A DNA stretch of 47,065 nucleotides from CAZADA01 sp964636945 (lineage in GTDB: Bacteria > Pseudomonadota > Alphaproteobacteria > Caulobacterales > Maricaulaceae): contig CAZWVH010000016.1 of the NCBI GenBank assembly GCA_964636945.1, positions 1-47,065 on the forward strand. Reading direction: 5' to 3'. Positions 16,093 to 24,838 of the stretch are shown here, one piece after another. Within the stretch, counting starts at the first letter, position 1. Every line of letters starts with the position of its first letter. Position numbers and translations under genes: made by a program. Below the pieces are notes generated by a model. The model ran no database searches and was not told where the DNA came from. It saw only the letters and a list, made by a program, of their open reading frames with translations.

Positions 16093-16681
16093 ATCCATGG
16101 ATCAGCGAGGCGGCAAAGGCGGCCACGAGCGCGACAATCACGCCGATCCGCACCGCAAGGGGCAATCGGCGCCACCAGGTGATAATCTGCTCACCAAAAA
16201 AGAACACCAAGATCGCCATGGACCCATAGCGCAGCGCCCGCCCCACCAAGCACGCCAGCAAAAATGCCTGCACGCTGAGGCCTGCTGCGCCGGCCGCGAA
16301 ACTCACAATCTGAGGGGCCGGCGTGAACATGGACACAAATACCGGCCATGCCGCACGGTCGGTCACCGTATCGCGCGCGCCTTGCACCTGGTCCAGCCAG
16401 TCCACCCGGCCGGCCAAAAACGCCGACGCTGCTTCGAACGCCCACGCGCCTGCTGCGAACATGATCACATAACCAAGCACAGAGCCCGCCCACACCGTGA
16501 TCGCGGCGGGAAACACATGGGCGCGCCCGCGCAACATCAATGCGGTCAATGGCAATTCGATGAGCCATGGAAAAATGGTCGAGTCCACAACGGACCCAAG
16601 AAACAACGCTGGATAAGCCCATTTCGCGCTGCGCGCTTCAATGGTCTGAGCAACCTGATGATTGGGGCGTGTGGTTTCCAT
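16085..16681 (-). CDS. VTT/DedA-like membrane protein (YqaA type)
   Basis: A 198-residue membrane protein with about five hydrophobic segments. KWAYPALFLGSVVDSTIFPW and IELPLTALMLRGRAHVFPAA begin the domain; a glycine-rich re-entrant segment (VWAGSVLGYVIMFAAGAWAF) and FVSMFTPAPQIVSFAAGAAG follow, matching the VTT/SNARE-associated family, whose members include lipid-flipping DedA proteins. The last helix precedes a short tail. It is the last gene of a leftward group. Substrate is unknown; membrane lipid translocation is a family-based guess. Confidence 0.78.
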   Translation of the reverse strand: METTRPNHQVAQTIEARSAKWAYPALFLGSVVDSTIFPWLIELPLTALMLRGRAHVFPAAITVWAGSVLGYVIMFAAGAWAFEAASAFLAGRVDWLDQVQGARDTVTDRAAWPVFVSMFTPAPQIVSFAAGAAGLSVQAFLLACLVGRALRYGSMAILVFFFGEQIITWWRRLPLAVRIGVIVALVAAFAASLIHGFT

Positions 16682-16736
16682 CAGTGCGCGAGCCTACTCA
16701 TCACGACGCCCCAGCAGAAGCGGACAAAGCGCCCCG

Positions 16737-17567
16737 TTATGAAGAGTGGACAGGCGCTCGCTCGCGCAAGGACAGCGTCTCCACCGCCAGCCCGCGCCGC
16801 CCAGCGCCAATCAGGGGCCGCATGGGCTGGCCAAATGGGGGAGCCTCATTACCATCGCCATCGATCACCACACCGCCCGCTTCGCCGAGCAGCAATACGC
16901 CCGCCGGGAGCTCCCAGGGATTGCTGGTGCCAAAAACCAGGACATCAGCGTCGCCACGCAGAAAGTCCAGATAGTCTATGCCAATACCAATGGAGATGAC
17001 GAAGCGCCGGGTGCGTAAACTCATGCGGCGAAAATCAGCAGCACTCATGCTGGGTATATAGTCGACGCCGCCAGCCACGATCACGGCGTCTCCCAAACTG
17101 CTTGGCGGATTGATGGCTGCCGGCGCGCCATTGACGCTTGCGCCGAGTCCTTCACCTGCATGAGCCGCACCGCCCAGTGCCGGCGCCTGCACCCATGCCG
17201 CTATGGGCCGCTTGTTGTGGACCAAAGCGAGTATGGTGGTGAAGCGCGCATTACCGGCCGCGAATGCCGCAGTGCCATCGACGGGATCCATCACCCAGAC
17301 CGGCCGCTCGCCTTCCAACGCGGCCAGCACCGAGGGATCGCGCGCGGCGGATTCCTCCCCAATCGCGATCGTGCCGGGAAAGGCGGCCTCTAATTCGCGG
17401 GAGAGCCGCGCTTCGGCTTGAATGTCAGCCTCAGTGACGATGTCACCCGGCTTTTTTTCGCGCACGTCGCTATCAGCCAGATTACGCCAGCGCGGCATAA
17501 TCTCACCATCCGCGGCGCGGGTCACCATGGCCCCAACCTCACCCAACATGTCTGTGGATACGCGCAT
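16737..17567 (-). CDS. Inositol-monophosphatase-family phosphatase
   Basis: A 276-residue member of the Li+-sensitive Mg2+-dependent phosphatase family. Motifs in order: GDIVTEADIQAE (metal site 3), IGEES (about residue 71), WVMDPVDGTAAF (about 92-103, metal-binding Asp pair), and NPWELPAGVLLLGEAGG (about 216-232, the W-D/E-x-A-A-G motif). It dephosphorylates small phosphoesters: inositol monophosphate, histidinol phosphate (HisN) or adenosine bisphosphate (CysQ). The sequence does not decide between them. The start is ATG 17567, with GTG 17570 adjacent and a GAGGCGGGGG stretch just upstream. Confidence 0.87.
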   Translation of the reverse strand: MRVSTDMLGEVGAMVTRAADGEIMPRWRNLADSDVREKKPGDIVTEADIQAEARLSRELEAAFPGTIAIGEESAARDPSVLAALEGERPVWVMDPVDGTAAFAAGNARFTTILALVHNKRPIAAWVQAPALGGAAHAGEGLGASVNGAPAAINPPSSLGDAVIVAGGVDYIPSMSAADFRRMSLRTRRFVISIGIGIDYLDFLRGDADVLVFGTSNPWELPAGVLLLGEAGGVVIDGDGNEAPPFGQPMRPLIGAGRRGLAVETLSLRERAPVHSS

Positions 17568-17666
17568 CACGCCCCCGCCTCACCGTGTTCAACCAACCGG
17601 CGTCTGTCTTCGCATATTTGAGAGGAATGTCACGCGGGACCGCGCGCCATGGCGCCAAGCACGCCG

Positions 17667-18437
17667 CTAACCGCGCAACTTTGCCCGCTTGATCTCACGT
17701 TTGGACAATTGGCGCTTGGCAATGGCGTAAACGCCGGTGCGTCCATAAAGCCGCGTGCGCGGCAAAGCGCTCAATTTGGCTTGGTAGACCACGTCTTGAG
17801 CCGGGAATTGCCCATGGCTGGAATAGGGCCATCCGAACGATCCAAATGGCGCATATTCGCCCTCGCGGTCCAAACGCGCCAGGCGCACTTCCCACCAGCC
17901 TGCGTCGCCAAAGTCGTGAAGTTGCAGGTACTTTGACACCGCCCGCATGCGCGTGGCGGCCTCAGCAGACAGCTCCTCAGCGACCTCTTGGCGGCGTTTA
18001 AACCATGAACGCCGAAAAACATTGGGTTTCAAAACGCCATCAACCGGATCGACATAACAATCGAGCCGCGTGTCTTCCAGCGGCATGGGCCGGCTATAGC
18101 ATTCTCCTGTCGTCCAGATTCGACCGTCTTGGCCCACGCGAGTTCTGGTGGCGACAAAATCGGGAACATGGATGCGGACATGATCTTGAACGGTGGCGCG
18201 TCCGTCAGTAACCGCGCAAATCTCCGCCCAGACATCATCCCAGCGCCGACCACAGCGCGAACGCAGAAACCGGCGCAATGGGGCCAAATGGTCATCATTG
18301 CCGCGCAGCCAACCGCGTTCGGCATGCGGGCGCTTCATGCCCATTTTTTGCGGAAAATGCTCCAGCGGCGGCAAACGCAACGCCGTGCGCGTCTGGCGCA
18401 TGCCGCGACGGCTGGTTTCCACAATCACTTTGTCCAT
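17667..18437 (-). CDS. Conserved protein of unknown function
   Basis: About 256 residues, soluble and basic, without signal peptide or membrane segment. The N-terminus MDKVIVETSRRGMRQTR, the block LAPLRRFLRSRCGRRWDDVW and AEICAVTDGRATVQDHVRIH match a conserved pattern I have seen in uncharacterised proteins from several phyla (planctomycetes, myxobacteria, proteobacteria). A central acidic segment (TRLDCYVDPVDGVLKPN) and a C-terminal KRQLSKREIKRAKLRG tail complete it. The W-D-x-V-x-x-E-I block looks like a possible helix-turn-helix or nucleic-acid-binding element, but no catalytic motif is evident. An upstream ATG at 18449 is an alternative start. It probably heads the leftward group. Confidence 0.72.
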   Translation of the reverse strand: MDKVIVETSRRGMRQTRTALRLPPLEHFPQKMGMKRPHAERGWLRGNDDHLAPLRRFLRSRCGRRWDDVWAEICAVTDGRATVQDHVRIHVPDFVATRTRVGQDGRIWTTGECYSRPMPLEDTRLDCYVDPVDGVLKPNVFRRSWFKRRQEVAEELSAEAATRMRAVSKYLQLHDFGDAGWWEVRLARLDREGEYAPFGSFGWPYSSHGQFPAQDVVYQAKLSALPRTRLYGRTGVYAIAKRQLSKREIKRAKLRG

Positions 18438-18449
18438 GTCCGAGCGCAT

Positions 18450-18780
18450 CGGACCGCAGCCTTTCTAACCCGCGATGACCTCTTTTGTGCGGGGCGCAGG
18501 TATCTGCGCTCGAATTGTGGCGAAACGGCGCCAATTATCCGAGATTAAGTCGAATTCATGTTTATGCTCGGCGTCACGAAACCCGTTCTAGGCGTGTGGA
18601 TCGGTTTGATTTCTCGCATTGATCGACCGCGCACTTCGGTTGGCGAGACCGATCATCGACCGCGGTTTCGTCGAAGAAAGGGGAAATTCTGGAAGAAGGA
18701 CGCATGGATCGGCTCCTTGGGGTCGCGTCCAGCAGACATTGACGCCGCCAAAACACCTCCCAAGGAGCCTTTGATTCATC
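18450..18780. other. Intergenic gap, no gene seen
   Basis: These 331 bases lie between the unknown gene and the fad cluster. Open frames exist on both strands but have no ribosome sites, odd composition and no family resemblance. Apart from the hairpin at its left-cluster edge I see nothing in it. Confidence 0.4.
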
Positions 18781-18812
18781 GGGCCGCCGCGTTCAGGATT
18801 TTGAACCGGCCC
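18781..18812 (-). terminator. Stem-loop at the end of the fad cluster
   Basis: GGGCCG (18781-18786) pairs with CGGCCC (18807-18812), and GTTCA (18791-18795) pairs with TGAAC (18802-18806) around a 6-base loop. It touches the stop codon of the multifunctional enzyme. There is no U-run, so it may stop transcription or protect the 3' end. Confidence 0.4.
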
Positions 18813-21022
18813 TATTCAGCCGCCACCGGTTGAGCCGTCTCCTGGCCAAAGCGCTGGTAGAAGGTCTCGCCTTTGGCCGCCATGTCACGCAGCAATTGGG
18901 GAACCTCAAAGAACGGCCCTGGATGGGCGCTATGGAGTTCATCGGCGCGTTTAACGAAATTTGACGCGCCAATGGTGTCGATGAACGACAGCACCCCGCC
19001 AGTGAACGGGGCGAACCCCCAAGCTAGGATTGAGCCCACATCCGCCTCGCGCGGGTCTTGCACGACGCCCTCTTCCATACATTTCGCCGCCTCGATGGCT
19101 TGGGCGTAAAGAATGCGGTCCTTCACCTCTTGTACGTCAGGTTGTGGGTCGAGCAGGCCATTCACCGCAAACTGGGAGAGCTCAGGCCACAGGGCTTTGG
19201 ATTTGTCATCTCCGTAAGTGTAAAAGCCCGCCTTGGTTTTGCGGCCGTACCGGCCAAGCTCGTACATTTGGGTAGTGATGGGATCGCCAGGACTGGGCAC
19301 ATAGTCGGCGCCCAGATCATTCTTGGTCTGGGTCATGATTTTATAGCCCAGGTCGATGGCGGTCATGTCCATCAGTTCCATGGGGCCCATGGGCATGCCG
19401 GCCATCCGCGCGCCGTTCTCGATCAATGCTGGCTTATAGCCTTCGCTGAGCATGGCGAGGCCCTGCTCAATAAAGCGCAGCACACAGCGATTGGCGTAAA
19501 AACCGCGGGTGTCTTGGACCACGATCGGCGTTTTCTTGATCTTACCCACAAAGTCGATGGCGCGGGAAATGGCGTAATCGCCAGTCTTTTGGCCCTGGAT
19601 GATTTCCACCAGCAGCATTTTCTCCACCGGCGAAAAGAAGTGAATGCCGATGAATTGCTCAGGGTTGCGGGACGCCTCAGCCAAACCGGTGATCGGAATG
19701 GTGGAGGTGTTGGTGGCGAAGATGGCGTCGGGCTTGAGATGTTCTTCGGCCGCTTTGGTGATTTTGTTTTTCAGCTCGGAGTTCTCGAATACCGCCTCGA
19801 CGACCAGGTCCACGTCCTTGAGCATGGCGTAGTCCGTGGTGGGTGTGATCCGGGCCAAGATCTTGTCAGCCTTGTCCTGGGCCATCCTGCCGCGTGACAC
19901 GCGTTTTGCCAAATCGCCTTCAACGTGCGCCTTGCCCTTGTCGGCGCCGGCTTGGTCCACATCGATCAACACCACATCAACACCGGCTTGGGCGGACACA
20001 TTGGCAATGCCGGCCCCCATAAAACCGGCGCCGATCACGGCGATTTTTTCAATGTCACGCCTTTCCTGACCCGCCGGACGACGTCCGCCTTTGTCCAGTT
20101 CCTGTTTAGACAGGAAGATGGAGCGGATCATGTTGGTGCTTTCGGGGCGCAATAACAGCTTGGCGAAATAGCGCTCTTCAATGCGCAGGCCGGCCGCAAT
20201 GTCCACCTGCAGGCCTTCATAGACCGCTGACAGCAGATAGCGCACGGCCGGATAATTGCCGTAAGTCTCCCGGCGCATCATGGGCGAGGCGCCGCCAAAC
20301 ACTTGCAGCCCGCTCGGCGACCATACCTTGCCGCCGGGGATCTTGAACGTGTCCTGATACCAAGGCTGGGTGGCCTCGGGATTGGCGAGCACCCAGGCTT
20401 TGGCCTTGGCGACCATCTCATCGGGGGCCGCCAATTCTTGGACGATGCCCTTCTGAAGCGCGGAGTCCGCGTCCACATTCTTGCCAGTTGACATGATCTG
20501 GAGCGCATCCATGGCGCCGCAGACGCGCGGAAGGCGTTGCGACCCGCCCGCGCCTGGGAAGAGGCCGATCAGCACTTCGGGGAAACCAACTTTGGCTTTG
20601 CCGTCATTGGCCATGACCCGATAGTGGCAGGCGAGCGCCAATTCAAATCCGCCGCCCAGCGTTAAGCCGTTTAGGCACACGGCCAAGGGCTTGCCGCAGG
20701 TTTCCAACTGCGTGAAAGTCCGGCTCATCAATGCACCCTGATCGCGGATGAACGCCAAACGATCGTCGCCTTCCAAATTTGCAGCGCCGTCCTGCATGGG
20801 ACCAAATAGGCTTTTGAGGTCGGCCCCCGCGCAGAAATTGTCCTTACCCGAGCGGATCACCAAGCCTTTGATCGCATCATCGCCGCCGACACGGTCGGCG
20901 ATGGCCCTAATTTCCTCCATCACGTCCGCGGACAAGACGTTCATAGACTTGCCAGGCGCATCGAATGTGGCAAGCGCCACGCCATCGCCATCAATTTCGA
21001 AACTGAAATTCTTATAGCTCAT
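18812..21022 (-). CDS. Fatty-oxidation multifunctional enzyme, FadB/FadJ type
   Basis: A 736-residue fusion. N-terminal enoyl-CoA hydratase (about 1-200): NGLTLGGGFELALACHYRV and VGFPEVLIGLFPGAGGSQRL carry the two catalytic glutamates. Central NAD-binding 3-hydroxyacyl-CoA dehydrogenase: KIAVIGAGFMGAGIANVSAQ (dinucleotide fold) and FIGIHFFSPVEKMLLVEII with the catalytic His. C-terminal dehydrogenase domains follow (GFYANRCVLRFIEQGLAML; YELGRYGRKTKAGFYTYGDD). It hydrates enoyl-CoA and oxidises 3-hydroxyacyl-CoA in beta-oxidation. I chose ATG 21022, six bases after GGAGGAG; an ATG two codons earlier is too close to that site. It lies downstream of thiolase and acyl-CoA dehydrogenase genes on the same strand. 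Confidence 0.94.
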   Translation of the reverse strand: MSYKNFSFEIDGDGVALATFDAPGKSMNVLSADVMEEIRAIADRVGGDDAIKGLVIRSGKDNFCAGADLKSLFGPMQDGAANLEGDDRLAFIRDQGALMSRTFTQLETCGKPLAVCLNGLTLGGGFELALACHYRVMANDGKAKVGFPEVLIGLFPGAGGSQRLPRVCGAMDALQIMSTGKNVDADSALQKGIVQELAAPDEMVAKAKAWVLANPEATQPWYQDTFKIPGGKVWSPSGLQVFGGASPMMRRETYGNYPAVRYLLSAVYEGLQVDIAAGLRIEERYFAKLLLRPESTNMIRSIFLSKQELDKGGRRPAGQERRDIEKIAVIGAGFMGAGIANVSAQAGVDVVLIDVDQAGADKGKAHVEGDLAKRVSRGRMAQDKADKILARITPTTDYAMLKDVDLVVEAVFENSELKNKITKAAEEHLKPDAIFATNTSTIPITGLAEASRNPEQFIGIHFFSPVEKMLLVEIIQGQKTGDYAISRAIDFVGKIKKTPIVVQDTRGFYANRCVLRFIEQGLAMLSEGYKPALIENGARMAGMPMGPMELMDMTAIDLGYKIMTQTKNDLGADYVPSPGDPITTQMYELGRYGRKTKAGFYTYGDDKSKALWPELSQFAVNGLLDPQPDVQEVKDRILYAQAIEAAKCMEEGVVQDPREADVGSILAWGFAPFTGGVLSFIDTIGASNFVKRADELHSAHPGPFFEVPQLLRDMAAKGETFYQRFGQETAQPVAAE

Positions 21023-21155
21023 TGCCATCTCCTCCCCGCTTGGACCGGGTGTTTCGGTGTGCTCGCCACGGCCGCTGAATTGGTCAGCGCTGCGAGCCGC
21101 GGGCGTTGGGTTTGTCTTACGTTTCCAAAACATACGCTATAATTCAGACACTTAC

Positions 21156-22361
21156 TCAGATTTGCTCGATGATCGTTGCTGTGCCCATGCCGCCACCAAC
21201 GCACAACGTGACCAGGGCGGTCTCCTTGCCAGAGCGCTCAAGCTCATCAAGGGCCGTGCCGAAAATCATGGCGCCGGTGGCTCCCAACGGGTGACCCATG
21301 GCAATGGCGCCGCCATTCACATTCATTTTGTCATGGGGAATGTCGTAGGCTTGCATCAACCGCAACACCACCGAAGCAAACGCCTCGTTAAGCTCGTATA
21401 GGTCCACGTCATCGGCATTCATTCCGGCTTTTTTGAGCACTTTTTCAGTCACATAGACCGGGCCGGTGAGCATAATGGTCGGCTCTGAGCCAATGCTCGC
21501 CATGGCTTTGATTTTGGCGCGTGGCTTCAGCCCTGCGGCATCGCCCGCCTCTTTCGAACCGATCAGCACGCCTGCCGAGCCATCCACAATGCCGGATGAA
21601 TTGCCGGCGTGATGGACAAAATTGACTTTCTCCAGCTCGGGATAGCGTTGGATCGCCACCGCGTCCAAGCCGACAAACGCCGCCAAATCCTTAAAGGACG
21701 GGTTGAGCGAGGCCAAGGACTGCATATCCGTGCCAGGGCGCATGTGTTCGTCATGATCCAGTTGGGTCAGGCCCATTTGGTCTTTGACGGGGATCACCGA
21801 CTTCTTGAACCGGCCTTCTTCCCAGGCTTTGGCGGCGCGATTTTGGCTCTCCACCGCGTAAGCATCGACGTCGTCGCGTGAAAACCCATACTTGGTGGCG
21901 ATCAAATCTGCCGATACGCCTTGGGGCACAAAGTAATGGTCAAAGGCCAGCTCAGGGTCTGCGACCATTGACCCGCCGTCGGCCCCCATGGGATTGCGGC
22001 TCATTGACTCCACCCCGCCGCCAATAGCGAAATCAGCTTCGCCCGACATGACCTTGGCGGCCGCCATATTCACCGCTTCCAGCCCCGAGGCGCAGAAACG
22101 GTTGATCTGCACGCCGGCAACGCTCTCGTCATAATCAGCGGCCAGCACGCAAGCGCGCGCAATGTCTGCGCCCTGGTCAGCTACGGGGGTGACGCAACCA
22201 AAGATCACATCATCCACTTTTGCAGTGTCGAGTTCGGTGCGATCGCGCAGCGCCTCAAGCACTTGGGCGCCCAGCTGGATCGGCGTGATTTCATTTAGCG
22301 CACCATTTTTCTTTTTGCCGCGCGGGGTGCGCACTGCATCATAAATATAGGCCTCAACCAT
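21156..22361 (-). CDS. Acetyl-CoA C-acyltransferase (thiolase)
   Basis: A 401-residue thiolase, full length. The nucleophilic Cys is in INRFCASGLEAVNMA (about residue 92). The second active-site group is in GGAIAMGHPLGATGA (His), and the proton-shuttling Cys is in VTLCVGGGMGTA near the C-terminus. NEAFAS is also intact. It cleaves 3-oxoacyl-CoA to acetyl-CoA plus a shortened acyl-CoA. Within the fad cluster it supplies the last step, working with the FadB/J-type enzyme 133 bases downstream. The start is ATG 22361, with GGAGG 8 bases upstream; a more distal in-frame ATG lacks a site. Confidence 0.95.
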   Translation of the reverse strand: MVEAYIYDAVRTPRGKKKNGALNEITPIQLGAQVLEALRDRTELDTAKVDDVIFGCVTPVADQGADIARACVLAADYDESVAGVQINRFCASGLEAVNMAAAKVMSGEADFAIGGGVESMSRNPMGADGGSMVADPELAFDHYFVPQGVSADLIATKYGFSRDDVDAYAVESQNRAAKAWEEGRFKKSVIPVKDQMGLTQLDHDEHMRPGTDMQSLASLNPSFKDLAAFVGLDAVAIQRYPELEKVNFVHHAGNSSGIVDGSAGVLIGSKEAGDAAGLKPRAKIKAMASIGSEPTIMLTGPVYVTEKVLKKAGMNADDVDLYELNEAFASVVLRLMQAYDIPHDKMNVNGGAIAMGHPLGATGAMIFGTALDELERSGKETALVTLCVGGGMGTATIIEQI

Positions 22362-22392
22362 GTGTCTTTCCTCCGACTCAGTCTGCAAAATC

Positions 22393-22425
22393 AAAGGGCG
22401 CCGCAGGTCAGCCGCGACGCCCTTT
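22393..22425 (-). terminator. Terminator-like hairpin between acyl-CoA dehydrogenase and thiolase genes
   Basis: AAAGGGCG (22393-22400) pairs perfectly with CGCCCTTT (22418-22425), with further pairing possible inside (CCGC with GCCGCG). In the direction of transcription it is followed by GATTTTG, a weak U tract. It lies inside the apparent operon, 5 bases after the dehydrogenase stop codon. Confidence 0.55.
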
Positions 22426-22430
22426 CGGGA

Positions 22431-24224
22431 CTAGAATTGAGCTTCGTCCAATGCCATCACGCTCTCAGCGCCGGCCTCAACCTTTGCCAAGTGGGCGGCG
22501 CTATCAGGCAGGATCCGATCAAGAAAATACCGACCCGTCGCGATCTTGCTTGAATAATAGGGATCATCAGCAGCGCCGTTCTTCACCTTCGCCATCGCCG
22601 CCTTGGCCATCATCGCCCACATATAGGCCAGGCCGGTGAGACCAAACAGCTGGAGGTAGTCGGTGGCTGACGCGCCCGCGTTCTCTGGGTCCGCTAAGCC
22701 ATTATTGATCATCCACTGGGTGGCTTGATCGAGGCGCGTTTTCGCCGTGCGCAAGCCTTCCACAAAAGGCTTCAGATCGGCGTCATTCTCATGTTCGGCG
22801 ACAAACTCGTCGATTTCCTTGAAGAAAGTCAGGATCGGGCGCATGCCCTCCATACCGAGCTTGCGGCCCACAAGGTCGAGCGCCTGGATGCCGTTGGTGC
22901 CCTCGTAAATCAAAGCGATCCGGCAGTCTCGCACGAACTGCGACATGCCCCACTCTTCCACGAACCCTGAACCGCCGAACACTTGGAGCGAGTCATTGCA
23001 GCCCCGATAGCCGCGATCGGTGAGAAACCCTTTGATCACTGGGGTGAGCAGCGCCATGTAGTCGCCGGCCTTTTCGCGGACGGACTCGTCGGGACTCTTG
23101 TGCAGCAGGTCACCATATTGCGCGACCCAGAACGCGAAAGCGCGCGCGCCTTCGTTAAAGGCTTTGGTGTCCATCAACATGCGACGCACATCAGGATGCA
23201 CAATGATGGGGTCGGCCGGCAAATCGGGCCGTTTGGCCCCAGAGATGGACCGGCTTTGCAGACGGTCCTTCGCGAAGGCGGCGGCGTTTTGATACGCGAC
23301 CTCCGAAATGGCGAGGCCCTGGACGCCCACGCCCAAACGCGCATCGTTCATCATGACGAACATGGCGCGCATGCCCTTGTTTTCTTCGCCGACCAGATAG
23401 CCGGTGGCGTCGTCATAATTCATGACGCACGTGGCGTTGCCATGAATGCCCATTTTTTCTTCAAGACCGCCGCACTGAACGCCGTTGCGTTCGCCCAGCG
23501 AGCCGTCCTCATTCACCATAAATTTCGGCACGATGAATAAGGAGATGCCCTTAATGCCCTCCGGCGCGCCCTCGATCCGCGCCAGCACCAGATGGATGAT
23601 GTTGTCTGCCATGGGGTGTTCGCCGGCGGAGATCCAAATCTTTTGACCGGAAATTTTGTATGTGCCGTCCGGTTGGGGTACGGCCTTGGAGCGGATCAGA
23701 CCCAGATCAGTGCCGCATTGTGGTTCAGTGAGGTTCATGGTGCCCGACCACTCGCCGCTGGCCAGTTTGGGCAAATACATTTGCTTTTGCTCTTCCGAAG
23801 CCGAAGCGAGAATGGCGTTGTATGCGCCATGGGTGAGACCTGGATACATGCCCCAGGACTGATTGGCCGAGGACACCATCTCCATCACGCCCATATTGAG
23901 CACATGGGGCAAACCTTGACCGCCATAATTGGGATCGGCCGCTAAAGCGCCCCAGCCGTTTTCCACATATTGCTTATAAGCGTCGTGAAATCCCGTGGGC
24001 ACATTGACCGAGCCATCGTCATTGCGCGTGCACCCTTCTAAATCGCCCACGCGATTGAGGGGCTGAAGCACTTGTTCGCAAAATTTGGCGCTTTCCTCGA
24101 GAATCGCATCGCGCACATCTTTTGGCGCGTCAGCGAAACCGGGTAGATTGTCGTACTTATCAATTTGCAAAACGTCATCGAGCAAAAACTGCATGTCTTT
24201 GACGGGCGCGTTATAAACAGGCAT
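22431..24224 (-). CDS. Acyl-CoA dehydrogenase, long C-terminal form
   Basis: A 597-residue flavoenzyme, about 200 residues longer than short-chain family members, as in the AcdA/PA0506 type with an extra C-terminal helical domain. Seen: MNLTEPQCGTDLGLIRSKAV (FAD and substrate loop, about 165-184), KIWISAGEH, ARLGVGVQGLAISEVAYQNA, RGYRGCNDSLQVFGGSGFVE, and IALIYEGTNGIQALDLVG with the catalytic Glu. It makes the first double bond in beta-oxidation, passing electrons to ETF. The start is ATG 24224 with AAGGAG 8 bases upstream. It is the first gene of the fad cluster, following a MerR gene and a palindrome (24246-24261). Confidence 0.94.
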   Translation of the reverse strand: MPVYNAPVKDMQFLLDDVLQIDKYDNLPGFADAPKDVRDAILEESAKFCEQVLQPLNRVGDLEGCTRNDDGSVNVPTGFHDAYKQYVENGWGALAADPNYGGQGLPHVLNMGVMEMVSSANQSWGMYPGLTHGAYNAILASASEEQKQMYLPKLASGEWSGTMNLTEPQCGTDLGLIRSKAVPQPDGTYKISGQKIWISAGEHPMADNIIHLVLARIEGAPEGIKGISLFIVPKFMVNEDGSLGERNGVQCGGLEEKMGIHGNATCVMNYDDATGYLVGEENKGMRAMFVMMNDARLGVGVQGLAISEVAYQNAAAFAKDRLQSRSISGAKRPDLPADPIIVHPDVRRMLMDTKAFNEGARAFAFWVAQYGDLLHKSPDESVREKAGDYMALLTPVIKGFLTDRGYRGCNDSLQVFGGSGFVEEWGMSQFVRDCRIALIYEGTNGIQALDLVGRKLGMEGMRPILTFFKEIDEFVAEHENDADLKPFVEGLRTAKTRLDQATQWMINNGLADPENAGASATDYLQLFGLTGLAYMWAMMAKAAMAKVKNGAADDPYYSSKIATGRYFLDRILPDSAAHLAKVEAGAESVMALDEAQF

Positions 24225-24245
24225 TCACGGTTCTCCTTGCCATGA

Positions 24246-24261
24246 CCGATGTTAAAGTCGG
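24246..24261. promoter_or_regulatory. Imperfect palindrome before the fad cluster, operator candidate
   Basis: CCGATGTTAAAGTCGG has CCGA/TCGG outer arms and a GATGTTAAAGTC core that resembles the perfect palindrome TGACGTTAACGTCA at 24790-24803. It lies 22 bases before the dehydrogenase start, where a repressor could block transcription. Confidence 0.5.
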
Positions 24262-24285
24262 TGGGTGCACATTGACTGGTACGCT

Positions 24286-24768
24286 TTATCCGGACGCATC
24301 ACTCCACAACCACGAGCGTCCAAGCTGCTGAAACGCCGCAGCCCGGGCGCGTAACTCTTCATCTTCATCGATTTGAGCGCCAAGCTCTTCAAACCGCCCC
24401 TCAATGATCTCGATCCGATTGGTCAGATCCTCGAGCAACACAGCAATGTCTTCACGCAGGATTTGCAATCCGGCGCGGCGCTTTATCAACGCGCGATGGG
24501 CTGAACGCAGTTCGTCCACATTACTGGACACGTCCTCGCCCACATCGAGGATGGATTTGATGTCGTCGAGACTGAAACCGAGCCGACGCGCCCTCATAAT
24601 AATGTCAAGCCGAGCGCAGTCATTGGCGCTGTAGACGCGCGAGCGCCCGCGGCGTTGAGGATCGAGCAGTCCTTTGGCTTCGTAAAACCGCAAAGCCCGC
24701 GCGGTGACATTAAACGCATCCACCACATCGCTAATCGTCATTACGGTTGAAGATGGGGTTGCTGTCAT
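24286..24768 (-). CDS. MerR-family transcriptional regulator
   Basis: About 160 residues from ATG 24768 (ATG 24741 is an alternative). Winged helix: MTISDVVDAFNVTARALRFY, EAKGLLDPQRRGRSRVYSAN and ARLDIIMRARRLGFSLDDIK, a clear MerR DNA-binding head. A long dimerisation helix and short variable C-terminus follow, without the Cys clusters of metal sensors. It sits immediately upstream of, and co-oriented with, the fad cluster. LiuR-type MerR regulators are known to control fatty-acid and branched-chain amino-acid degradation, so control of this cluster by acyl-CoA is a reasonable inference. A perfect palindrome lies in its own upstream region, suggesting autoregulation. Confidence 0.85.
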   Translation of the reverse strand: MTATPSSTVMTISDVVDAFNVTARALRFYEAKGLLDPQRRGRSRVYSANDCARLDIIMRARRLGFSLDDIKSILDVGEDVSSNVDELRSAHRALIKRRAGLQILREDIAVLLEDLTNRIEIIEGRFEELGAQIDEDEELRARAAAFQQLGRSWLWSDASG

Positions 24769-24789
24769 GCCCGTGGAGATAACTGACGC

Positions 24790-24803
24790 TGACGTTAACG
24801 TCA
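24790..24803. promoter_or_regulatory. Perfect 14-base palindrome, MerR/LiuR-type operator candidate
   Basis: TGACGTTAACGTCA is a perfect inverted repeat 22 bases before the regulator start, in the region shared with podJ. TTGACG on the minus strand also overlaps it as a possible -35 box. Confidence 0.6.
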
Positions 24804-24822
24804 AGTGGAGTTTCGGGCTGCG

Positions 24823-24838
24823 TTAATTTCTCATTAAC
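24823..24838. promoter_or_regulatory. CtrA binding box
   Basis: TTAA-TTTCTCA-TTAAC matches the full CtrA consensus TTAA-N7-TTAAC exactly. It is about 140 bases before the PodJ-like gene and 55 bases before the divergent MerR gene. GAATC (24849-24853), a CcrM-type GANTC methylation site, is close by. Confidence 0.65.

Noticed and set aside
18558..18833. 91-codon plus-strand open frame next to the fad cluster
   Set aside because: No ribosome site, runs into the 3' end of the opposite multifunctional-enzyme gene, no recognisable domain.
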